NCBI RefSeq assembly: GCF_030811595.1
Contig: NZ_JAUSRB010000002.1
Location: 3,906,001 to 3,970,000 of the forward strand
Origin: Streptosporangium brasiliense
GTDB taxonomy: Bacteria > Actinomycetota > Actinomycetes > Streptosporangiales > Streptosporangiaceae
Reading direction: 5' to 3'
Length of the DNA: 64,000 nucleotides
In this document: positions 31,925 to 40,619 of the stretch, piece after piece
Layout of the letters: the number at the start of each line of letters is the position of its first letter
Position numbering within the stretch: the first letter of the stretch is position 1
Translations under genes and position numbers: made by a program
Notes under the pieces: model-generated
What the model was told of the DNA's origin: nothing
The model's input: only the letters and a program-made list of their open reading frames with translations
Databases searched by the model: none

Positions 31925-33040
31925 ATGAGTTCTCGCCCGGTGCCACTGATCCCTCCGGGGCTCCGTGCGTTCTTGGTGCGGGTCCCCCTTCTCGTGCCCA
32001 TTGTGCGGTTCCTGCGCCGTGGGCCGCTGGCCCGTGACCGCAACCTGCTCATCACGCTCATCGCGCTGTCCCTGGTGCTCGGCGCCCTGGCCGCCCGGGT
32101 CTCCACGGAGTGGTTCTCCCCGGCGCTCATGATCCCGATCACCCTCGTCGGCGGGCTCCAGCTCCGGCTGCGCAGCCTGGCCAAGCTGCTGTGCGCGGTG
32201 GCCGCGGCCCTGCTCTACATCGGCATCGTGCGAGGGGTGGGGCAGATCGGCCCGGGCCTGCTGGTCACCTTCGGCTTCACCACCGTGCTGGCGGGGCTGA
32301 TGGCCCGCACCCGGGGCAAGCTGGGCGTGCAGGGCCTGCGCGGCGACGCGATGCTGCTGGAGCTGCGCGACCGCCTCAAGAACCAGAGCGAGCTGCCCGC
32401 GCTGCCCAAGGACTGGGACTCGCGGGTGGTGCTCAAGCAGGCCGGCGGCTCCTCCTTCGGCGGCGACTTCCTGGTCTCCCTGCGCGAGGGCGACACGGTG
32501 GAGCTCGCCCTCGTCGACGTGTCCGGAAAGGGCGTCGACGCGGGCACCAGGGCCCTGATGCTGTCGGGGACCTTCGGCGGCCTGCTCGGCTCGGTCGACG
32601 ACTTCCTGGCCGCCTGCAACACCTACCTGCACCGCCAGCGCGAGGCCGAGGGCTTCGTCACGGCCGTCCACGTGCGGCTCAACCTCGCCACCGGCGAATA
32701 CGTGATCACCTCGGCCGGTCATCCGCCGGTGGTCAAGTTCGAGGCGGGCACCGGCACCTGGCGGGTCTCGCCCGCCAAGGGCGTGGTCCTGGGCATCGTC
32801 CCCGACCTGCACTGCGAGCCCGACCGGGGGACGCTCCGCAAGGGTGAGGCCCTCATGCTCTACACCGACGGGCTGATCGAGCAGCCCGGCCGCGACATCG
32901 ACGCGGGCCTCGACCGGCTGCTGGGGGAGGCCGAGCGGCTGCTGCCCTCCGGCTTCCGCCATGGCGCCCGCAACCTGGTCACCTCGATGTCGGCGGGGCA
33001 CAACGACGACTGCGCCCTGATCCTCATCTGGCGCCCCTGA
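31925..33040 (+). CDS. Membrane-bound SpoIIE-type PP2C phosphatase
   Basis: A 371-residue protein. Residues about 40-130 contain four hydrophobic helices (LLITLIALSLVLGALAARV, ALMIPITLVGGLQL, LLCAVAAALLYIGIV, LLVTFGFTTVLAGLMA). The C-terminal half is a SpoIIE/RsbU PP2C domain with metal-binding aspartates (GGDFLVSL, LVDVSGKGVDAG, LMLYTDGLIE, HNDDCALIL). It lacks sensor or HATPase domains. It probably dephosphorylates an anti-anti-sigma factor; no partner is adjacent. Confidence 0.9.
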   Translation: MSSRPVPLIPPGLRAFLVRVPLLVPIVRFLRRGPLARDRNLLITLIALSLVLGALAARVSTEWFSPALMIPITLVGGLQLRLRSLAKLLCAVAAALLYIGIVRGVGQIGPGLLVTFGFTTVLAGLMARTRGKLGVQGLRGDAMLLELRDRLKNQSELPALPKDWDSRVVLKQAGGSSFGGDFLVSLREGDTVELALVDVSGKGVDAGTRALMLSGTFGGLLGSVDDFLAACNTYLHRQREAEGFVTAVHVRLNLATGEYVITSAGHPPVVKFEAGTGTWRVSPAKGVVLGIVPDLHCEPDRGTLRKGEALMLYTDGLIEQPGRDIDAGLDRLLGEAERLLPSGFRHGARNLVTSMSAGHNDDCALILIWRP

Positions 33041-33169
33041 CCGCCGCGCCCCGATGTCACAGCCATCAGGGACGGCCACGGCGGCGCGCCGCCACGGATG
33101 TCACCGCCGCCCGGGGCGGCCGCGGCGGCGCGATGTCGCAGCCGTCCGGAGCACCGGCCGTCCGCGGCG

Positions 33170-33775
33170 TCACAGCCACCCGGAGTCGCTGGCGATCCGC
33201 ACGGCGTCGAGGCGGTTGCGGGCGTGGGTCTTGCACATGATCCGCGACATGTGGTTCCGGACCGTTCCCACCGACAGGAAGAGCTGGTCGGCGATCTCGT
33301 TGGAGCGCGCCCCCTGGGCGGCCAGCCGGAGCACGTCCAGCTCCCGGCGGGTCAGCGGGTTCTCGGCCGCTTCCAGGGCGGCCACCGCGAGCTCCGAGTC
33401 CACCGCCCGGCGGCCCGCCGCGACCCGGCGGACGCCGTCGGCGAGCTGCTCGGGCGCCACGTCCAGGCTCATGAACCCGAGCGCGTGGACGGCGAAGGCC
33501 CGGCGGACCTGGCCGGGGTTGGGGTGGCGTGACAGCAGCAGGACCCGGCAGCCGGGGACGTCGCCGTGCAGCCGGAGTGCCGCGGCGAACCCGTCGACGC
33601 CGGGGAGGTCCAGATCGACGACCGCCACCTCGGGTCCGTGCTCCAGGGCGGAGGGGACGACCTCTTCTCCGCTGCCCACGTCGGAGACGACCTTCAGGTC
33701 CGCCTCACACTGCAGCGACGCCACCAGGCCGCGCCGGACCAGGGGAAGGTGCTCGGCCACCAGGATCCCGATCAA
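33170..33775 (-). CDS. LuxR-type response regulator with atypical receiver
   Basis: A 201-residue NarL/FixJ-type regulator: receiver (1-118) plus LuxR HTH (about 138-200, PLTRRELDVLRLAAQGARSN). The phospho-acceptor D54 (VVDLDLPGVDG) is present, but the acidic pair is E8-H9 and the conserved receiver Lys is leucine (FMSLDV, L104), so phosphorylation signalling may be altered. No histidine kinase is nearby (orphan). The 130 bases before it (33041-33169) contain imperfect repeats of gatgtcacagcc but no gene. Confidence 0.9.
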   Translation of the reverse strand: MIGILVAEHLPLVRRGLVASLQCEADLKVVSDVGSGEEVVPSALEHGPEVAVVDLDLPGVDGFAAALRLHGDVPGCRVLLLSRHPNPGQVRRAFAVHALGFMSLDVAPEQLADGVRRVAAGRRAVDSELAVAALEAAENPLTRRELDVLRLAAQGARSNEIADQLFLSVGTVRNHMSRIMCKTHARNRLDAVRIASDSGWL

Positions 33776-33964
33776 GGTTCTCCTCTGCCCATTGTCGAAG
33801 GGTGATCAAATGATCGCTCAACGTTAACAAAGTGTCTCCATTCGGCACAGCATGCGCAAGTGGCTCGATCTAGAAGGCCCGCTTTCGAGGGCCCTGGCTC
33901 CGGGCACTTGGGCTAATCTCTTATGGGGCATTGTCGGTAAATCCGTGACCGGGGGTATGAACCT

Positions 33965-35275
33965 GTGAGCTGGCTCTTCGTGATCGGGATCATCGTCTTC
34001 CTCGTGGGGTTGATGGTGTCGATCGGGCTGCACGAGATCGGTCACCTGGTGCCGGCGAAGTTGTTCGGCGTCAAAGTCACGCAATACATGATCGGCTTCG
34101 GTCCGACCATGTGGTCGCGGCGCAAGGGCGAGACCGAATACGGCGTGAAGTGGATCCCGCTCGGCGGCTACATCCGGATGATCGGCATGCTGCCGCCCCG
34201 GCCCACCGACGATCCCAACAAGGTGCGCTCGGTCTCCACCGGGCCGTGGCAGGGCCTGATCGAGAACGCCCGTGAGGTCGCGCTGGAGGAGGTCCGGCCG
34301 GGCGACGAGGACCGGGTCTTCTACCGCAAGCCCTGGTGGCAGAAGGTCATCATCATGAGCGGCGGCCCGGCGATGAACTTCGTGCTGGCGTTCATCCTCT
34401 TCGCCGTCGTCATCATGGGCTTCGGCGTCCCGGTGCTCAAGCCGGTCGTGTCGGGGATGACCAAGTGCGTCATCCCCTACAGCGAGTCGCTGAAGCCGGG
34501 CCGCACGTGCACCGAGTCCGACCCGCCCACGCCGGCGGCGCAGGCGGGCGTCAAGCCCGGCGACGAGATCGTCGCGTTCAACGGGGTGCCGGTCTCCTCC
34601 TGGGAGGAGGCCACCAAGAAGATCCGGGCCAACGGGGCCGGGCCCATCACCCTCGGCATCGTGCGCGACGGCAGGCCGCAGACGCTGAACGTCACCCTGA
34701 TCTCCCAGGACCGGCCGGCGGTCGACGACCCGAAGAAGATCGAGAAGAACGTCGGCTTCCTCGGTGTCGCGCCCACACAGGTCATGGAGAAGCAGAGCCT
34801 CGGCTACGTGGTCGGCCACATGGTGGATCTCACCGGCAGGGTCGCCGAGTCGCTGCTCAACCTGCCGCAGAAGATGATCGGCGTCTGGAACGCCGCCTTC
34901 TCCGGTGAGGAACGCGACCCCAACGGCCCGGTCGGCGTCGTCGGCGCGGGCCGGATCGGCGGCGAGATCGCCGCCTCCGCCGCCCCCACCGAGAACAAGC
35001 TCGTCGCCCTGCTGAGCCTGCTCGCCGGGTTCAACCTGGCCATCGGCGTGTTCAACCTCATCCCCCTGCTCCCGCTCGACGGCGGCCACATCGCGGGCGG
35101 TCTCTGGGAGGGGCTCAAGCGGGCCTTCGCCCGGGTGACCCGCAGGCCCGAGCCGGCGCACGTGGACATCGCCAAGGTGCTCCCGCTGACCTACGCGCTG
35201 GCCTTCACGATGATCATCCTGTTCGGCCTGCTCCTGTACGCGGACCTGGTGAACCCGGTCCGCCTCGCCGGCTGA
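33965..35275 (+). CDS. Site-2 intramembrane metalloprotease (RseP/Rip1 type, M50)
   Basis: A 436-residue M50B protease. The zinc motif HEIGH is at residues 23-27 within TM1, a PDZ domain follows (QAGVKPGDEIVAFNGVPV), and the third metal ligand is in LLPLDGGHIAGG. GTG start with a G-rich site ten bases upstream. It cleaves membrane-spanning anti-sigma factors in regulated intramembrane proteolysis. In many actinobacteria this gene lies between dxr and ispG, but neither is adjacent here. Confidence 0.93.
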   Translation: MSWLFVIGIIVFLVGLMVSIGLHEIGHLVPAKLFGVKVTQYMIGFGPTMWSRRKGETEYGVKWIPLGGYIRMIGMLPPRPTDDPNKVRSVSTGPWQGLIENAREVALEEVRPGDEDRVFYRKPWWQKVIIMSGGPAMNFVLAFILFAVVIMGFGVPVLKPVVSGMTKCVIPYSESLKPGRTCTESDPPTPAAQAGVKPGDEIVAFNGVPVSSWEEATKKIRANGAGPITLGIVRDGRPQTLNVTLISQDRPAVDDPKKIEKNVGFLGVAPTQVMEKQSLGYVVGHMVDLTGRVAESLLNLPQKMIGVWNAAFSGEERDPNGPVGVVGAGRIGGEIAASAAPTENKLVALLSLLAGFNLAIGVFNLIPLLPLDGGHIAGGLWEGLKRAFARVTRRPEPAHVDIAKVLPLTYALAFTMIILFGLLLYADLVNPVRLAG

Positions 35276-35330
35276 CCCGTCGGGCCACGGCGGTCCGGGA
35301 GGTGGCGGTGCTCGCCGCTAGGGTTGTTCC

Positions 35331-35852
35331 GTGAAGGACGGGACGCCGGGGGCGGCGATCGACGTGGCACTGTTCCGGCTGCGCCGCATCTGGGCGCGGC
35401 CGCTGCGCGCGCGCAAGCTCGGAGATCCGCAGCGGCCGGTGCAGCTGTCCAACGTGATGGTCGTGCACGCCGTGCACAAGCTGAGCCTGGACGTGCCCGA
35501 GGTGACCGTCGGCGCCGTGGCGGAGCAGCTGGACATCGACCCCTCCACGGCCAGCAGGCTGGTCAACGACGCGATCGGCGCGGGGTTCGTGGAGCGCGAG
35601 GCGTCCGAGGTCGACGCCCGGCGGGCCCGCCTGGTGCTCAGCGAGCGCGGGCGGCGGGTGCTGGAGGTGGTCGTCCACTACCGGCGCACCTACCTGGACG
35701 GGCTGATCGCCGACTGGGACGAGGCGGACCGTGAGGCCTTCGCCCGGCTGATCACCCGCTTCGCCGAGGCGGCCGTGGCCCACCCGGCCGACCTGGCCAA
35801 CCTCGACCAGGTGATCGCCGAGGTGATCGAGGAGCCCACTACTCTCCGGTGA
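35331..35852 (+). CDS. MarR family transcriptional regulator
   Basis: A 173-residue winged-helix regulator. The recognition region is VTVGAVAEQLDIDPSTASRL, with the wing VEREASEVDARRARLVLSER, followed by a C-terminal dimerisation helix. MarR proteins are ligand-responsive repressors. The target is unknown; its 3' end overlaps the convergent DinB gene by 14 bases. GTG start. Confidence 0.9.
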   Translation: MKDGTPGAAIDVALFRLRRIWARPLRARKLGDPQRPVQLSNVMVVHAVHKLSLDVPEVTVGAVAEQLDIDPSTASRLVNDAIGAGFVEREASEVDARRARLVLSERGRRVLEVVVHYRRTYLDGLIADWDEADREAFARLITRFAEAAVAHPADLANLDQVIAEVIEEPTTLR

Positions 35853-36345
35853 CGCCGTCGAGCTGCTCGCGGATGATGTCGGCGTGACCGTTGTGCCGGG
35901 CATACTCCTCGATCATGTGGATGAGGATCCAGCGCAGCGAGACGTTCTCTCCGCCGCGCTGCTGCTTGCCCACGGTGTCCACGGGCAGTTCCGCGCAGAG
36001 CGCGCGGGCGTGGTCGACCTCGGCCCGCCAGCGGGCGAACGCCTCCTCGGCCGAGGCGGTCTCCACCAGGTCGAAGTCGCCGTCGGGGTCCCGGTCGGAC
36101 CAGTAGATCCCCGGGGTGCCCTCGCCGTTGAGGATGTTGCGGAACCAGTGGCGCTCGACGTCGGTCAGGTGGCGGACCAGGCCCAGCAGGGAGAGCGTGG
36201 ACGGTGTCGAGGGGCGCAGGCGGAGCTGCTCCTGCGACAGCCCGGCGCACTTCACGGCCAGGGTCTCCCGGTGCCAGTCCAGCCACGAGTGCAGCATGGG
36301 GGTCTCGTCGGCGATATAGGGAGGATCAATACGGCTGTCGGTCAT
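35839..36345 (-). CDS. DinB / DUF664 family protein (putative mycothiol-dependent transferase)
   Basis: A 168-residue four-helix DinB-fold protein. The metal-binding histidines are visible in LVRHLTDVERHWF and HMIEEYARHNGHADIIREQ. DUF664 members in actinobacteria are described as mycothiol S-transferase-like, so detoxification is a plausible role. The substrate is unknown. Convergent with MarR (14-base overlap). Confidence 0.88.
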   Translation of the reverse strand: MTDSRIDPPYIADETPMLHSWLDWHRETLAVKCAGLSQEQLRLRPSTPSTLSLLGLVRHLTDVERHWFRNILNGEGTPGIYWSDRDPDGDFDLVETASAEEAFARWRAEVDHARALCAELPVDTVGKQQRGGENVSLRWILIHMIEEYARHNGHADIIREQLDGVTGE

Positions 36346-36398
36346 GAGACCTCATGATGCCGATACGCCCGGGTAGCTGTCATGTCGTCCAGCCGTGA

Positions 36399-36428
36399 CC
36401 GGCCGCGCCGCCGCGGCAGCGCGGCCGG
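36399..36428 (-). terminator. GC hairpin after the GNAT gene
   Basis: ccggccgcgc (36399-36408) pairs with gcgcggccgg (36419-36428) around a 10-base loop, immediately after the stop of the minus-strand GNAT. gtga and tcac outside the stem could extend it past a bulge. Confidence 0.6.
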
Positions 36429-36431
36429 ATG

Positions 36432-37187
36432 TCACGACCACCACGTCGCGTGGGTGACGGTGTCGAATCCGAGGGAGTCGTAGAGCGGCTTGCCGGCCGT
36501 CGCGGAGGTCAGGGTGACGGGACCCTCCAGGTGTCCCAGGACCGCGTGCATGAGTGCCCGTCCGACCCCGCGGGAGCGGTGCTCGGGCAGGGTGGTCACC
36601 CAGTAGACCCCGCCCACCCCGCCGTCGGCGACCGTCATGCAGGCCCCGGCGGGCACCCCGTCCCGCGTGGCGAGGAACAGCTCGATCCCCTCGCGTCCCA
36701 GCAGTCCCGTGGGGAACACCTCGCCCGCCTGATGGGGCTGGAAGGCCGGCAGCGGGAACCCGTGGACCACGATCCGCTCCGCCGTCTCCAGCTGGTCGTC
36801 CGTCTCCACCCGGCGGACCTGTACGGCCGGCGGCGCGGGCACCGGACCGGGGCGGCGGATCATGACGGGCAGCCGCCGGGGGCTCAACCCCGAACCGCCC
36901 AGGTCGAGCGAGCTGAACGGGTCCTCGACGACCACCCCGCCGGTGGATCGGCGCCGGGCCAGGTCCGTCAGCTCGGCGACATCGTCCGCGTCCGGCTCCG
37001 GCGAGAGCAGCAGGATCCGCAGGCCGCTGCGCTCGCTCCCGTCCACGCCGACGAAACCGGGCCGGTGGACCAGCGCGTGCCCGCGGGTCTGCGCGAGAGC
37101 GCTCCAGAAGGCGGCGGCGTTCCGGGTGGCCAGGTGGAGCGAGGTCATGTCCGTGACGGGGCCGGCGAGCGCTGGTTCAGTGGTCAC
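36432..37187 (-). CDS. GNAT family N-acetyltransferase
   Basis: A 251-residue protein with a C-terminal GNAT domain (WVTTLPEHRSRGVGRALMHAV, then AGKPLYDSLGFD). The N-terminal 110 residues resemble the degenerate first GNAT half of tandem-GNAT proteins, with no second intact motif A. GTG start. Monocistronic; a hairpin follows the stop. Substrate unknown. Confidence 0.85.
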   Translation of the reverse strand: MTTEPALAGPVTDMTSLHLATRNAAAFWSALAQTRGHALVHRPGFVGVDGSERSGLRILLLSPEPDADDVAELTDLARRRSTGGVVVEDPFSSLDLGGSGLSPRRLPVMIRRPGPVPAPPAVQVRRVETDDQLETAERIVVHGFPLPAFQPHQAGEVFPTGLLGREGIELFLATRDGVPAGACMTVADGGVGGVYWVTTLPEHRSRGVGRALMHAVLGHLEGPVTLTSATAGKPLYDSLGFDTVTHATWWS

Positions 37188-37281
37188 GGGGACAACCCTA
37201 CGAGACCATCGGATCCGATCATCCGCGGGCGGTGGTGCGGCCCCGGGACTTCCGGGCCCGCACCACCGCGCTCATACCGGC

Positions 37282-40200
37282 TCAGGAGATGTGGAGCAGT
37301 GTGTCCGTGTTCTCCAACCTGGCCACGGCATGGCTGATCTGCGGCATGTCCTCCGAATAGGTGAGGGAGGCGATCGCCTTGGACGCCTGCTCGTAGCGCT
37401 CCATCAGCACCCTGGAACGGCCCAGGCCGAAGCCCAGCAGGCAGTTGGCCACCGGGTCCGGGGTGAGCTTGTCCGCCGGGACGTCGGTGGGACAGGCGGC
37501 GGGCAGGGACTGGCCGTTCATCGGGTCGTACTCCGTGGGGGAGGAGGTGCACCGCCCGTCTCCGAAGGGGGACTGATCGGGCAGGCACGAGGCGTAGGTG
37601 TCCCGCGCGGTCCGGAACATCTTGGAGATCATGAGGTCGTCGCCCAGATCCGACGGGATCCTCTGTGCACTGAACAGTGCCATCTTCATCAGATCGTCCT
37701 GCTCGATCGTCTTCGCCCAGCCGATCCTGGAGTATTCCCGCAGCAGGGTCGCGGCCCTGGTCACCGCCTTGTTGGCGTTGTACAGCGGGGAACCGACGGT
37801 TTCGAGTTCACGGGCGACCTTGCTGTAGTAGGCGTTCTGCTTGCCGGCCAGGATCCGCACCACCTGTCCACGCAGCCCCGGGTAGACGTTGGGGTCCTCA
37901 GTGACGGGGAGGCAGTATTCGAAACTCTCCTTCCATCCCTCCTCGTCCCACCTCTCGGTGTTGTGGGGGTCTGGCTCGCGGGGGTCGCGGGGGATCTGCA
38001 CCCCGGCCTTCACAAGCGCGTAGGCGCTCCAGTTGCACGGCGGGGAGTTCGTCAGACAGCCCTGGTGCACTCCCGGAAAGATCTTCGCCCAGGTCTGGAT
38101 GTCCCTGACGACCGAGCCCTGCTCCATCCGTGCCTTGAAACTGACCCGCACATCGGAGAAGCGCTGGTAGCCGTACATGCCCGCGGGCACGAACCGCTCG
38201 TTCACATACTCCACGTCCTGGCACAGGTAGACGAGCGGGGCGTCCGCCGTGTCGAGCTTCTGACTCGCGAGGATGTACAGGCTCGAAATGTTGGCGATGG
38301 TCACGTTGGACGGCCGGCTGAGCGGGGCCGGGTCGTCCCGCTCCTCGCCGGCCGGTGAGCACGGACGTACGGAGCCCGGATCCCCCATCTTCTCCACCGG
38401 CTGTTCGGGGGTGCCGAAGAGGTCGTACAGGTGGTTGCCGTCGAACTCCTTCATGGTGTCCCGGAGCTGGTCGTTCAGCGTGTTCACGGCCGTTCTGTAG
38501 TCGTTGACCAGACCGGTGAACAGCTGGTTGGTCCGGGTTCCGTCCGCCCGCGGCGTGGAGAGCGGCTTGCTGAAGGAGCTGTTGGCCTTGAGGATCTCCC
38601 GGCCCAGCGCCGCGACGCCGGCCGCCCGGGACGGGGAGATGTCCCGGTGCGACCCGGCGTTCTCGGACTCCAGCACCTCGTAACCGCGCGCGAACGGAAG
38701 CCACGCGGACGGATTCGGCACGGTGCCGAGCCTCGGCCCCTCCAAGCCGTACTTCCGCCGCGCGTACCAGTCCAGATAGGCGATGGCGCCGTTGGCCTTG
38801 TAGACCTTCAGGGCCTCGTCGATCTGGCTCTCCTTCCACTCGCCGTCGGCCTTGACCGGGCCGGTGAAAGGCGCACTCGTGACCGTCTGCACGAGTGCGG
38901 CATGGAGCGGTATCTCGACGTCATGCACATACCGCTCCTTGGGGATCTGCTCCCCGTTGTGGTCGGCGGCGTAGTGCACGTACCCGTCGAGCACGGCCGA
39001 GGCGTCATGGAGGGCGATCTCCTGCAGGGCGGCGAAGATCTCCGCGCCCCAGCTGTCGAGTTGGGAGCTCAACGCGGAGATCTGCAGGTTCACCTGGTAG
39101 AGCTGCGTCTGGGTGATCCGGCCCATCCGGATGACCTCGTCGAATTTGTTCACCATGTCGGTGTAGATCACTGACAGCTGGGCGTCGACGGAGTCGAAAC
39201 GGGCCTGCATCTGCTTCCCGAGCTCCGAGATCTCGTCCCGCAGTGCCATGATCTCGCCCTGGACGCCGCCCGGCATGGAGTCGGTGAACAGCGGCAGCAG
39301 AGCCTGGACGCCTGCCATGACCGCCCCGAGCATGTTCGCGGTGGCCACATTGCTCAGCACGCCCATTCCCATGCTGGCGGCCGCGGGCAGGAAGTCGCTG
39401 ATGGCCTTGCCGATCTGGTAGCTCGCTCCGGCGACGATCTCCAGGGTCCTGCCGAAGTCCGCGTCGACCCAGCCCGACAGCTGACCGAGGATCTTCAGCG
39501 CGAGGTAGGAGTTCTGCAGGGCCTGGTCCCAGTCGACCTTGTCCTTGACGATCTCCCCGTAGGTGTCGAAGTCGATGGCCGGGGCGTAGTCCGTCAGCGA
39601 CACGTGCTCGGGGATCTTCAGCCCCGAGAGCCCGACCAGCGCCACCTTGACCTGCGCCCGCTGCTTCTTCATCACCCGCTCGGTCTGCACCGTCACCGCG
39701 TGCCGGAACGCCTCCGGGTCATTGGAGAAGTCGATACCGGTGATCTCCGGGACGTTGACCCAGGCACTGATGTTCGGGTCCTTCTGGATGGTTTCGAGCG
39801 ACGCACGCGAGCTGACCCCTATGGGCAGGCCGATGTTGCGGTCCCAGGCCGCACCGAACTCGGGCTTCACCGCGGCGAAATCGGCGACCTTCTCATAGAT
39901 CTCCGCCTGGTAGGGGAGGAGGATCTCCATGTAATCGGCGGCGAGCCGATCGCCGGCGGCGTTCTTCTTCCACTCCGCCGACTTCTCGTACTCGCGGATC
40001 TGACCCTCGAGCCATGTCGATCCCTGCTTCTGAAGGGCCGCAGCCGGGCCGCTGGATTTCGCCAGATCCAGGATGCTCTTGACCCCGGACGCTATCTTCG
40101 CCGTTCCGGACCCGGTGGTGTCGTACTCGGCCTCGTTCCAGGTGTCCAGCACGACACGCATGGTCTGGTCGATCTCGTCCGCCATCGCGTCCGGGTGATC

Positions 40201-40473
40201 TATCATCCATGCCATCATGTACACCGACGTATAGGCGTTCCGCACCTTGTCGGTCCTGCCCGTGACGAGGACCTGGGTGGAGAACAACCGCTGCCGGAGC
40301 TTCTCGTCCAACTCGGCCTTCGAGGGCTCGGCCCTGGCCCGCGCGGCCAGACCCGGCGGCGGCGCGACCAGCGCCACAAGGACGAAGACAAGAGCCATCG
40401 CCAGGACGCGCCCGGGCGAGCTCATCCTCCCGCGCCTGTTCCGCCACAGGCGGACGCTTCTTCCTGCACCCAT
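37282..40473 (-). CDS. Large secreted protein with hydrophobic hairpin and coiled coil, unknown function
   Basis: A 1063-residue exported protein. Signal peptide: basic N-region to about residue 20, then AMALVFVLVALVAPPPGLAA. Residues about 50-340 are helical. Residues 361-397 form a hydrophobic stretch (FLPAAASMGMGVLSNVATAN and following) that could be a membrane-inserting hairpin, directly followed by a long amphipathic helix/coiled coil at 405-490. The C-terminal half is mixed, with scattered cysteines. This helix-hairpin-helix layout resembles ClyA/Hbl-type alpha-pore-forming toxins or Tc-like components, but no family is recognised. AGGAAAG precedes the ATG. It follows the 861-aa gene by 146 bases on the same strand. 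Confidence 0.8.
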   Translation of the reverse strand: MGAGRSVRLWRNRRGRMSSPGRVLAMALVFVLVALVAPPPGLAARARAEPSKAELDEKLRQRLFSTQVLVTGRTDKVRNAYTSVYMMAWMIDHPDAMADEIDQTMRVVLDTWNEAEYDTTGSGTAKIASGVKSILDLAKSSGPAAALQKQGSTWLEGQIREYEKSAEWKKNAAGDRLAADYMEILLPYQAEIYEKVADFAAVKPEFGAAWDRNIGLPIGVSSRASLETIQKDPNISAWVNVPEITGIDFSNDPEAFRHAVTVQTERVMKKQRAQVKVALVGLSGLKIPEHVSLTDYAPAIDFDTYGEIVKDKVDWDQALQNSYLALKILGQLSGWVDADFGRTLEIVAGASYQIGKAISDFLPAAASMGMGVLSNVATANMLGAVMAGVQALLPLFTDSMPGGVQGEIMALRDEISELGKQMQARFDSVDAQLSVIYTDMVNKFDEVIRMGRITQTQLYQVNLQISALSSQLDSWGAEIFAALQEIALHDASAVLDGYVHYAADHNGEQIPKERYVHDVEIPLHAALVQTVTSAPFTGPVKADGEWKESQIDEALKVYKANGAIAYLDWYARRKYGLEGPRLGTVPNPSAWLPFARGYEVLESENAGSHRDISPSRAAGVAALGREILKANSSFSKPLSTPRADGTRTNQLFTGLVNDYRTAVNTLNDQLRDTMKEFDGNHLYDLFGTPEQPVEKMGDPGSVRPCSPAGEERDDPAPLSRPSNVTIANISSLYILASQKLDTADAPLVYLCQDVEYVNERFVPAGMYGYQRFSDVRVSFKARMEQGSVVRDIQTWAKIFPGVHQGCLTNSPPCNWSAYALVKAGVQIPRDPREPDPHNTERWDEEGWKESFEYCLPVTEDPNVYPGLRGQVVRILAGKQNAYYSKVARELETVGSPLYNANKAVTRAATLLREYSRIGWAKTIEQDDLMKMALFSAQRIPSDLGDDLMISKMFRTARDTYASCLPDQSPFGDGRCTSSPTEYDPMNGQSLPAACPTDVPADKLTPDPVANCLLGFGLGRSRVLMERYEQASKAIASLTYSEDMPQISHAVARLENTDTLLHIS

Positions 40474-40619
40474 GATCTTTCCTGCACCCCTACTCTCTCG
40501 TCCTCGAACGTCCTCGAATGGATGTCCGCCACCCGCACCGGCCGCCCCGCCGGACCCATGGCCGCAAGGGCGGGCCTGGTCGCGGGGCGGTGCTCGTGGC
40601 GGCCGCGGGGCCGGTCGCC

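Noticed and set aside
33041..33169. Four imperfect gatgtcacagcc repeats between the SpoIIE phosphatase and response regulator genes
   Set aside because: Degenerate and irregularly spaced; low-complexity GC sequence explains them.
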